From contig PAUU01000014.1 of assembly GCA_002713825.1 (NCBI GenBank), positions 4,526-10,788 on the forward strand: a stretch of DNA of 6,263 nt, in the 5' to 3' direction. Made by a program: the position numbers and the translations under genes. The DNA is from Acidiferrobacteraceae bacterium. GTDB taxonomy: Bacteria > Pseudomonadota > Gammaproteobacteria > Arenicellales > UBA868. Shown here piece after piece: positions 1 through 4,622 of this stretch; the first letter of the stretch is position 1, and every line of letters begins with the position of its first letter. The notes below the pieces were generated by a model. The model was given only the letters and a program-made list of their open reading frames with translations, did not search any database and was not told the DNA's origin.

Positions 1-420
1 GGAGTAGGGCATACGATACTGACCGCCGCCTTCACCCCAATAGCCAAGGCCACCGTAGACGTTCGACGGGTCAATGTAGGTGCCGACCGTGTTGAACAGG
101 GTGCTCCACTGTGAGCCGAGGCTTAGTGAACCCCAATCGCCTTTAATACCAACGTAGGTCAGACGTTTGGTGGTGCCCGTCTGGATAGATCCCGCCCCAG
201 CATCGACACCGAACTCATAGTTCATATAAGCACTTTGACCATTCCCAAGATCAGAACTGGCCTTAAAGCGAAGGCGCGAACCAGAGTTCTTCACCTGCCA
301 CTGACTGCCGTCATAATCCATACGGACTCGAACTGAGCCGGAGACGGCGACGTCTGCTGCAACCGGAGTTGCCAGCAAACCGGCAACTGCGACTGCAATC
401 AGTTTCTGCTGCATTTGCAT
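1..420 (-). CDS. Gram-negative porin, N-terminal part (runs off the left edge)
   Basis: This is the first 140 codons of an outer-membrane beta-barrel porin; the reading frame is open to the window edge. Translation begins MQMQQKLIAVAVAGLLATPV, a typical signal peptide with likely cleavage after Ala-Ala (about residue 22) before DVAVSGSVRVRMDYDG, the first barrel strand. Porin-like strand signatures follow: SGSRLRFKASSDLGNGQSAY, then a KRLTYVGIKGDWGSLSLGSQ segment, which is the usual G-x-K-G-x-x-G-S-x-x-x-G pattern of the Porin_4/OmpC-like families. The start at 420 is chosen because an AGGAG (430-434 on the complement) lies 9 bases upstream; the in-frame Met at 414 would be 15 bases away. The general-porin call is firm. 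Substrate preference cannot be read from this part. No promoter could be picked confidently in its T-rich leader. Confidence 0.88.
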   Translation of the reverse strand, partial: MQMQQKLIAVAVAGLLATPVAADVAVSGSVRVRMDYDGSQWQVKNSGSRLRFKASSDLGNGQSAYMNYEFGVDAGAGSIQTGTTKRLTYVGIKGDWGSLSLGSQWSTLFNTVGTYIDPSNVYGGLGYWGEGGGQYRMPYS

Positions 421-429
421 ATTTTGTTT

Positions 430-434
430 CTCCT
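430..434 (-). promoter_or_regulatory. Shine-Dalgarno of the porin gene
   Basis: The sequence is AGGAG on the minus strand, 9 bases before the ATG at 420. It decides between two Met codons that lie two residues apart at the porin N terminus. Confidence 0.7.
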
Positions 435-435
435 A

Positions 436-798
436 ATCAGGTTAAAACTAGTTTTGTTGCTTTTGTACAAGAACAACAGGCGCAAATATCTAGGAAACCA
501 TTTTCAGGTAGAAGGCAAAAGGGAGACAAAAAAGAAAAAATCGTTTTAATGTGCAAAAAAGCAACAGTGCTTAACCTTTAAAAGGGAATGTTCCAAGCTT
601 GAGATCTGAAACTGACTTCACTCAAGCCCGATCCCTGGCCAGCCTGGAGTTAATTACTCGCCTGGTGCTCTTGGGCTATTTAAGAAGATAAGTTCATACG
701 GAATAAGGGCCGATGACTTGCAGATTGTTGGTTGAGGAAGGGAGGAGTTTTCCAAAACCCCAACGCTCGATTCTCCGATAGTGAAGGTTAGGGGATAA
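436..798. other. Intergenic stretch without a recognisable gene
   Basis: This is the porin upstream region. From about 515 to 565 it is very A-rich on the plus strand, hence T-rich in the porin leader. It holds a perfect TTGTACAA palindrome (463-470) and a 7-bp inverted repeat GCTTGAG/CTCAAGC (597-603 and 621-627, 17-nt spacer) with no T-run on either side. No RNA gene, mobile element or convincing promoter was seen. The short open frames here lack protein-like composition or start signals. Confidence 0.5.
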
Positions 799-904
799 CA
801 TAACGGTGTATTCCTGGGAGCGGCGGATCAACAGCTACAGGCCATTGAAATACACGGCATAACGACCGAAGAAATTGAAGTTAGTGATTTCCTGAAATTG
901 CGAT

Positions 905-923
905 GCGAATGATTCTCATTACT
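905..923 (+). promoter_or_regulatory. Fur box
   Basis: GCGAATGATTCTCATTACT matches the 19-bp Fur consensus GATAATGATAATCATTATC at 13 of 19 positions. Its core is a perfect dyad, AATGA-TTC-TCATT. A TATAGT -10-like hexamer lies at 934-939, so the box would cover the -35 region of a rightward promoter, as expected for iron-dependent repression. The nearest plus-strand transcript this could control is the putative small RNA ending at 1063. The site is symmetrical, so the direction is inferred from that context. Confidence 0.7.
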
Positions 924-933
924 ACTTAAGAGA

Positions 934-939
934 TATAGT
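934..939 (+). promoter_or_regulatory. Candidate -10 element of the Fur-controlled transcript
   Basis: TATAGT matches TATAAT at 5 of 6 positions. It lies 10 bases after the Fur box and predicts a start near 946. No good -35 hexamer stands 16-18 bases upstream; that position falls inside the Fur box (around 910-916). The element is therefore plausible but weak on its own. Confidence 0.4.
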
Positions 940-945
940 CTCCGG

Positions 946-1063
946 ATACGAGGACCATTAAAGTTCGTTTCGCATCTCCTCCTGATGTGATGCCAATTGC
1001 TGTTTGCTGTACTAGGCGGGGGCTCCTCCTCTCCCTTCGACATTGGAGCCCCTGCCTATTTTT
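946..1063 (+). ncRNA. Putative Fur-regulated small RNA (RyhB/PrrF-like in logic)
   Basis: Between the Fur box/-10 and a strong intrinsic terminator lies a segment of about 118 nt with no credible reading frame, the size expected of iron-responsive sRNAs such as RyhB and PrrF. Three parts can be drawn. Hairpin 1 (970-990) has a 7-bp stem including one G-U pair and a 7-nt loop, UCCUCCU, which is complementary to the Shine-Dalgarno AGGAGGA. A single-stranded linker (991-1012) contains a perfect tandem repeat, TTGCTGT TTGCTGT (997-1010). The terminator hairpin (1013-1058) has another C/U-rich loop and ends in U5. Such sRNAs usually act with Hfq to repress mRNAs of iron-using proteins when iron is scarce; that role is inference here. 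The 5' end is predicted only from the -10. I did not recognise the sequence as a specific Rfam family. Confidence 0.6.
1013..1063 (+). terminator. Rho-independent terminator of the putative sRNA
   Basis: The 14-bp stem pairs 1013-1026 (TAGGCGGGGGCTCC) with 1045-1058 (GGAGCCCCTGCCTA), with one G-U pair. The loop is 18 nt (1027-1044) and TTTTT follows at 1059-1063. No plus-strand gene ends just upstream, so the terminator itself is evidence for a non-coding transcript starting after the Fur box. Confidence 0.85.
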
Positions 1064-1167
1064 GAACGGTCGGAAGGTAATATTTTTGACACAAAGTGTG
1101 TGCATATTAGGCAACTAGCGCTCCGGTTAAGTGCAACTCTTCACAATCCTGCCACTTGACAGTGCAT

Positions 1168-1175
1168 GGTGCACC
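1168..1175. repeat. GGTGCACC palindrome upstream of the sigma-54 promoter
   Basis: This is a perfect 8-bp palindrome about 80 bases upstream of the predicted sigma-54 start. Activators of sigma-54 promoters bind at roughly this distance, so it could be part of an enhancer site. It does not match a full NtrC-type site, and an 8-bp palindrome can occur by chance. Confidence 0.2.
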
Positions 1176-1225
1176 CAACTCGGCATGAAGCGCATGAAAT
1201 TTCCCTGCAGAGATGGTTATCAAAG

Positions 1226-1242
1226 TTGGCACAAAAATTGCT
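1226..1242 (+). promoter_or_regulatory. Sigma-54 (RpoN) promoter, -24/-12 elements
   Basis: TTGGCACAAAAATTGCT carries the invariant GG (1228-1229) and GC (1240-1241) separated by exactly 10 bases. It matches the YTGGCAC-N5-TTGCW consensus at every core base. The predicted start is near 1253. It points toward the micro-ORF at 1328 and the response regulator at 1388, with no gene in between. Such promoters need an AAA+ enhancer-binding activator, and none is encoded in this window. Confidence 0.72.
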
Positions 1243-1254
1243 AGTAACTAGTAA
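1241..1254. repeat. Tandem CTAGTAA repeat and CTAGT-A-ACTAG dyad over the sigma-54 start site
   Basis: CTAGTAA occurs twice head to tail, and the first 11 bases (1241-1251) also form a perfect dyad around one central base. The element begins within the -12 box and reaches the predicted start, a position suited to a repressor or modulator. No protein is assigned. Confidence 0.3.
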
Positions 1255-1315
1255 AAAGGAACCAACCGGTTTTTGGCCGTTTTGATCGCCGGATTGCTAG
1301 ACAGATCTTTGCCAT

Positions 1316-1320
1316 AGGAG
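1316..1320 (+). promoter_or_regulatory. Shine-Dalgarno of the leader micro-ORF
   Basis: AGGAG stands 7 bases before the ATG at 1328. The ATG at 1324 (3 bases away) would give only a 7-residue peptide. This is the only clear ribosome site between the sigma-54 promoter and the regulator, which itself has just a weak GAG (1376-1378) before its GTG. Confidence 0.6.
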
Positions 1321-1327
1321 AACATGA

Positions 1328-1387
1328 ATGGAACTGGTCACTATTAGTAAATTTTTCGATAGTAAGTTTTTCGACGAGACCACCTGA
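1328..1387 (+). CDS. 19-residue leader peptide, in frame with and abutting the response regulator
   Basis: The frame encodes MELVTISKFFDSKFFDETT followed by TGA. It has a good Shine-Dalgarno, and its stop directly touches the regulator's GTG (TGAGTG) in the same frame. The core is a tandem 15-bp repeat (1346-1360 and 1361-1375) encoding SKFFD twice. The two copies differ at only two bases, both synonymous third positions (AAA/AAG and GAT/GAC), which hints at selection on the peptide. It may be a translational-coupling device, an attenuation leader (four Phe codons) or a functional micropeptide. Stop readthrough would instead fuse it to the regulator. I recognise no family. Translation is inferred. 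Confidence 0.5.
   Translation: MELVTISKFFDSKFFDETT
1346..1375 (+). repeat. Tandem 15-bp direct repeat inside the leader ORF
   Basis: AGTAAATTTTTCGAT is followed immediately by AGTAAGTTTTTCGAC, identical at 13 of 15 positions. The repeat unit equals five codons in the micro-ORF frame (SKFFD), and both differences are silent. Confidence 0.85.
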
Positions 1388-2092
1388 GTGACTGCACCAA
1401 GAATCCTTGTGATAGGTTCGGATGAGAGTACCGGCGCCGCGGTTGGCGATGTACTTCAGCGTGATTACTTCGATGTTCGAAGAATGCCTGGCTTTTTTAG
1501 CGAACACGAACTTTCCTCTCAGCTCCAAGGTTCTGATCGTCCAGCACTTGTTGTCGAGGGCTCCGGTCAGTGGGCTCGGGTATTTCCGGCGTTAGAGTGT
1601 GAAGAGACCGATAGAGAATTGGTTGATAGAGACGTTAGGGTCCCACTCATGATCGTATCAGCTGCAATTACCTCAAGGGAGAAGGCGAGAGCTCTCGACG
1701 CCGGTGTTGATGATGTACTTTCCCGACCATATGGAGAGGAAGAACTGGTCTCGCGTGTCAAAGCAATCCTACGGCGGGTTCGTCCGCATCGTGGAATGGA
1801 GGTTATTACCTATAAAAATATCTCCCTCGATCCAAGGCGTCATCTGGCATTCGTAAACAAAAGACCTTTAAGGCTGGTGCTGACAGAATTCCGACTCTTG
1901 CAGTTCTTCATGACGCATCCCGATTTTGTATATGGTCGGCAACATATTCTTGATATGGTTTGGGGGCGAGATCGCTACCTTGATGAGCGCACAGTAAACA
2001 CATATGTTCGAAGGTTAAGGACTAAACTGGAAGCCATGGCAGCTGATGTTGAGTTCGTTAGCGTTCGGGGAGTGGGATATATGTTCGTGTGA
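1388..2092 (+). CDS. OmpR/PhoB-family response regulator with an atypical receiver domain
   Basis: This 234-residue DNA-binding regulator has a receiver domain (about 4-131) and a winged-helix trans_reg_C domain (about 138-234). The C-terminal half is closely PhoB-like: LTEFRLLQFFMTHPDFVYGR (165-184), VWG (191-193), DERTVNTYVRRLRTKLE (199-215) and the wing VRGVGYMF. The receiver keeps the first acidic pair (D12, E13) and the beta-4 Ser (S91). The residue in the phospho-acceptor position after beta-3 (PALVVEG) is Glu57, not Asp, and the conserved Lys before Pro is Arg113 (SRP, normally TKP). The extended stretch 60-84 is also unlike normal receivers. It is therefore likely to act without canonical phosphorylation, and Glu57 may mimic the active state. 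No histidine kinase is adjacent. The GTG start is chosen because TGA precedes it in frame and TAPRILVIG is a normal receiver N terminus. The sigma-54 promoter at 1226 probably drives it. Its targets are unknown. Confidence 0.9.
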   Translation: MTAPRILVIGSDESTGAAVGDVLQRDYFDVRRMPGFFSEHELSSQLQGSDRPALVVEGSGQWARVFPALECEETDRELVDRDVRVPLMIVSAAITSREKARALDAGVDDVLSRPYGEEELVSRVKAILRRVRPHRGMEVITYKNISLDPRRHLAFVNKRPLRLVLTEFRLLQFFMTHPDFVYGRQHILDMVWGRDRYLDERTVNTYVRRLRTKLEAMAADVEFVSVRGVGYMFV

Positions 2093-2269
2093 GTTTTTCG
2101 CCTACTGAGAAAACTGCATTCTGATAAACTCTCAATCTCGCCGTGCCCGGGAAATACAGGCCCACTATCCAATTAAAAGCCTCTTAGACAAGCTCCGATA
2201 GTTTTTGAGTGTTGGGATGACAGAGATCTCGAGTTCTCAAGTGTAGTGGCTGTCAGCGGCAGGTTTAGT

Positions 2270-2629
2270 ATGGACAAGATTTACAAAATTCTCGCGATAG
2301 CCACAATTGTTGGACTGTCTGTTGGCTGCAGTTCTCTTACCAACCTTAACCGGACAGCGGATTCCTCGGTTGAAGGGCAGGGAGTCGAGAACGATCCGAA
2401 TACGATCGCTACCGATGATTCACCCTATGCCCGCTCGCCACGCCGCCAGATTGGTTACGGATTTAGCATCGATATTTTTGGTGGGGACAAAAAAGAGGGC
2501 GATGATCCGTCTCAAATTGCGATTGATGATCCTGAATATGCCGAGTACCTGGAATGGAAGCGCTGGCAGGAATTCAAGGCTTATCAGGAGTGGAAAGCGC
2601 AACAGGCGGGAGCAGAAACCGCGTCCTGA
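2270..2629 (+). CDS. Small predicted lipoprotein with a period-3 aromatic C-terminal segment
   Basis: This is a 119-residue protein of unknown function. The N terminus MDKIYKILAIATIVGLSVGC is a lipoprotein-type signal peptide with Cys20 as probable lipidation site. The lipobox is slightly unusual (Ser at -3), and +2 is Ser, consistent with the outer membrane. The middle is acidic and probably disordered, and holds a repeated motif DPxxIAxDDxxYA (residues 42-54 and 79-91). Residues 90-108 place an aromatic residue at every third position (Y90, Y93, W96, W99, F102, Y105, W108) in a charged, probably helical context. The frame extends upstream to a GTG at 2246, but only the ATG at 2270 starts directly at a signal peptide; AGG at 2261-2263 is a weak ribosome site. 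It converges on the bamC-like gene, which has a similar segment. I do not recognise a named family. Confidence 0.75.
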   Translation: MDKIYKILAIATIVGLSVGCSSLTNLNRTADSSVEGQGVENDPNTIATDDSPYARSPRRQIGYGFSIDIFGGDKKEGDDPSQIAIDDPEYAEYLEWKRWQEFKAYQEWKAQQAGAETAS

Positions 2630-2684
2630 CCCGCTTATGACCCTTTGATGCAGCCCTCTCTGCCAAGAACGCCGGCTTTCAGGA

Positions 2685-3821
2685 TCAGTCTTCTTGTTTC
2701 GCTTTTATGCTGGCTTCCAACAGTCGTAGTATCTGATCCCCGAGTTCGGTCTGCTGGTTGTTTGCATCAAGCACATTGACGTGGGTTTGTGAACCGGCTG
2801 GCGTCAATACCACAAAAATATCCTCAGCCGGAGCGCTGACATCGTCTTTCCAGAAGGCGAGCGCCTGAAACCACGACTTGTCCGCGATTTTGCTGGGATC
2901 GTCATAGCGCACCACAAAGCGCAATTGGGCCCGGTCCCGCTGTTCGATTGAAAAGCCCATATCCTGAAGCTCAAGATCAAGACGATTCCAGGCGGCGCCA
3001 GCCGCGCTGGAGAGCACCAGGGTCAGGTACCCGCTCGAAGTCTCCTCAAGCGTAACCGGCGATTCTGCCGCTGGTGCACTAGCGACCGGGGCATCACTGG
3101 CAAAGGTCAGTAATTGAATGCCGATCAATTCAGCGAACGAATTGGCGAGCTCGGTATTGACGCTTTGCGCAGCTTCATCGCGGATGGAAACTGCCGGTCC
3201 GTTGCGGGTGAGTTCTAAATCGACAAGATAGATGATGGGATCACTCAGCCACGGGATCCAGTCGGTCCAGGTGCCCGATTCCTCGGGCGCTTCAGTGCCG
3301 TAATGAACCCGAAAGGCGCCTTCATCCTGACGCCGTTCCAGCACATGAACACCCATATTGGCGAGCGCAGTGTCGAGGCGCTCCCAGCAATTTTCAAGGG
3401 TGTCGTCAATCAGCAGGATCGTCTGGCCTTCGCGGGTGGTCAGCGTCAGCACGCCTTTTTCCTTCAGCGATTTTCCAATCGCCTCATCCCGCGCCTGGCG
3501 AAATGTCGCCAAGCTGAGATCCAGATCAGCAGAGTGCCGGTCGCGCCATTTCAGAAAATCCTGAAAGTCAGCCATTTTCTGAAACTCCTGAAACTGGCTG
3601 TATTGATCCAGCTCGGCCTGTGTGGCGTTACGCGCGGCAGCTGAGAACTGTTCTGTGTTCGTGTTCTCTTTGGGCGCGGTGAGATCAGGAGGGATTTCCA
3701 GTTGGGTCGTTCGATCCCAGTCGGGCACTACGGGTTCAATTTCATCGGTGGAACTGCAGCCATGCAGCACGACGAGCGCGCCAATGGTAAAAAGAGATAA
3801 GGCCTGCCGACGAAAACGCAT
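2685..3821 (-). CDS. bamC: BamC/NlpB-family outer-membrane lipoprotein
   Basis: This 378-residue protein is probably the BamC accessory lipoprotein of the beta-barrel assembly (BAM) machine, which binds BamD and helps insert outer-membrane proteins. The signal peptide ends in the lipobox LHGC (Cys22), and Ser at +2 favours the outer membrane. An extended segment follows with LEIPPDLTAP (41-50), the conserved region of NlpB/BamC N termini. Two helix-grip-type domains follow, about 124-230 (ENCWERLDTALANMGVHVLE within it) and about 262-375 (AWNRLDLELQDMGFSIEQRD). It is somewhat longer than E. coli BamC (344). The extra length includes residues 74-92, where a bulky hydrophobic residue, usually aromatic, recurs every third residue. 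The usual neighbour dapA is absent. No clear Shine-Dalgarno precedes the ATG, but no other start fits the signal peptide. The family call is strong; exact BamC function is inferred. Confidence 0.82.
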   Translation of the reverse strand: MRFRRQALSLFTIGALVVLHGCSSTDEIEPVVPDWDRTTQLEIPPDLTAPKENTNTEQFSAAARNATQAELDQYSQFQEFQKMADFQDFLKWRDRHSADLDLSLATFRQARDEAIGKSLKEKGVLTLTTREGQTILLIDDTLENCWERLDTALANMGVHVLERRQDEGAFRVHYGTEAPEESGTWTDWIPWLSDPIIYLVDLELTRNGPAVSIRDEAAQSVNTELANSFAELIGIQLLTFASDAPVASAPAAESPVTLEETSSGYLTLVLSSAAGAAWNRLDLELQDMGFSIEQRDRAQLRFVVRYDDPSKIADKSWFQALAFWKDDVSAPAEDIFVVLTPAGSQTHVNVLDANNQQTELGDQILRLLEASIKAKQED

Positions 3822-3850
3822 AATAAGAAGTTGAACCGGATTCCTGTGGG

Positions 3851-3868
3851 CGCCCTGATGTCAGGGCG
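3851..3868. repeat. Inverted repeat between the bamC and mobA starts
   Basis: CGCCCTGA and TCAGGGCG form a perfect 8-bp dyad around TG. It lies between the candidate divergent -10 element (3883-3890) and the bamC start, so it would be in the bamC leader as a short-loop hairpin or act as an operator. On the plus strand only TCTTTA follows, which is too weak a T-run for a confident terminator. Confidence 0.5.
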
Positions 3869-3882
3869 TCTTTACAGACCTG

Positions 3883-3890
3883 ATTATAAT
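3883..3890. promoter_or_regulatory. ATTATAAT, possible shared -10 for divergent bamC and mobA
   Basis: ATTATAAT is self-complementary and contains TATAAT on both strands (3885-3890 plus, 3883-3888 minus). It sits in the 126-bp gap between the divergent starts. No convincing -35 hexamer lies 16-18 bp away on either strand, so the assignment rests on the -10 match and location. Confidence 0.35.
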
Positions 3891-3947
3891 GGGATTGCTC
3901 CACTGAAGGCGCTTGAGTGTCAGGCAAAAAGCCACTTGAAAAAGAGT

Positions 3948-4544
3948 ATGTCTATCGTTGCTGGATTGCTGCTTGCCGGAGGCCAGGCCCGGCGAATGGG
4001 AGGCGCAGACAAGGGACTGCTGACGCTCGGTGGTCGGCCGCTGGCTGCCTGGGGTCTGACGCGACTTCAGAATCAGGTCGGTGAGGTCCTGATCAGCGCC
4101 AACCGAAATCACGCCGACTATGAAAAGCTGGGTGTTCGGGTCATCAGAGACAGCGTCAGCGGTTATGCGGGGCCGCTGGCGGGCCTTTTTGCAGGATTGC
4201 AGGAGGCATCGAGCGATTGGCTTTTGAGTGCTCCCTGTGACTCTCCTTTGCTTGCATACGACTATGCCGAAAGGATGCAGGAAGCGGCGAGTTCAGGCCA
4301 ATGGGATGCAGTTGTGGCGCATGACGGGAGGCGGCTGCAACCCGTCTTTTTGCTGGTGAGTCGTCGACTGCAGCAGAGTCTTGGTGATTTTTTGGCGAAA
4401 GGAGGGCGAAAAATTGACCTCTGGCTCGAGGAGGTCTCGCACCAGAGAGTGGATTTTTCTGATCACCCGGATATGTTTCTTAACGTCAATACGCCCGAAG
4501 AACTAGAGGAGATGGAAGCGCGTGTCATGGGTGACAGCCGATAA
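3948..4544 (+). CDS. mobA: Molybdenum cofactor guanylyltransferase MobA
   Basis: MobA transfers GMP from GTP to molybdopterin-Mo in the cytoplasm, producing the MGD form of the cofactor used by DMSO-reductase-family enzymes. The 198-residue product has the nucleotidyltransferase signature LLAGGQARRMGGADKG (8-23) with its GTP-binding glycines and Lys22. It also has NRNHADYEKLG (52-62), IRDSVSGYAGPLAG (66-79), the metal-binding Asp98 in SAPCDSP (94-100), and a C-terminal NVNTPEELEEME. Length agrees with E. coli MobA (194). The frame extends upstream to 3831, but those 39 residues have no counterpart in the family, so the ATG at 3948 is preferred. The purine-rich AAAAAGAG just before it is very close to the ATG. 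mobB is not in the window. Confidence 0.93.
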   Translation: MSIVAGLLLAGGQARRMGGADKGLLTLGGRPLAAWGLTRLQNQVGEVLISANRNHADYEKLGVRVIRDSVSGYAGPLAGLFAGLQEASSDWLLSAPCDSPLLAYDYAERMQEAASSGQWDAVVAHDGRRLQPVFLLVSRRLQQSLGDFLAKGGRKIDLWLEEVSHQRVDFSDHPDMFLNVNTPEELEEMEARVMGDSR

Positions 4545-4559
4545 CAGCAAAACGCGATT

Positions 4560-4588
4560 TTGCGGTCTTCGGGTCATTAGGGTTAAAT
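4560..4588 (+). promoter_or_regulatory. Weak candidate promoter before the cyclic-nucleotide-binding gene
   Basis: TTGCGG (4560-4565) and TTAAAT (4583-4588) are 17 bp apart, matching the sigma-70 hexamers at only 3 and 4 of 6 positions. The call depends on spacing and position in the 78-bp gap after mobA. Read-through from mobA is an equal possibility. Confidence 0.2.
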
Positions 4589-4622
4589 TGGCCTCTACGC
4601 CCAACACCGGCCTCTGACGCCC

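Noticed and set aside
369..581. 70-codon plus-strand open frame
   Set aside because: It begins antisense to the porin signal peptide and continues into A-rich leader sequence; it is low-complexity Lys-rich translation.
597..627. GCTTGAG/CTCAAGC inverted repeat as a terminator
   Set aside because: The stem is only 7 bp with a 17-nt loop and no T-run on either strand, and no gene ends nearby.
806..855. GTGTATT/AATACAC inverted repeat and CATAACG direct repeat near 800-864
   Set aside because: They are 7-bp matches with long spacers, within chance expectation for a region of this size.
828..1114. Minus-strand open frames of 62-71 codons
   Set aside because: They lie antisense to the putative sRNA and its terminator, have no ribosome sites, and their composition reflects the C/T-rich hairpins.
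1241..1528. 95-codon minus-strand open frame
   Set aside because: It overlaps the sigma-54 promoter, the leader ORF and the start of the well-supported response regulator on the other strand, with no family features.
2307..2648. 113-codon plus-strand frame overlapping the small lipoprotein
   Set aside because: It is an alternative frame of the lipoprotein gene, which has a clear signal peptide and repeated motif; this frame has neither.
3303..3644. 113-codon plus-strand frame inside bamC
   Set aside because: It is antisense to the BamC-family coding sequence, which is well supported by its lipobox and domain motifs.
3831..3947. Upstream extension of mobA to the ATG at 3831
   Set aside because: The extra 39 residues have no MobA-like sequence and run through the inverted repeat and candidate promoter; known MobA proteins start a few residues before the LAGG motif.
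4547..4563. GCAAAA-CGCGA-TTTTGC hairpin after mobA as a terminator
   Set aside because: The 6-bp stem is A/T-rich and has no following T-run, so it would be too weak.
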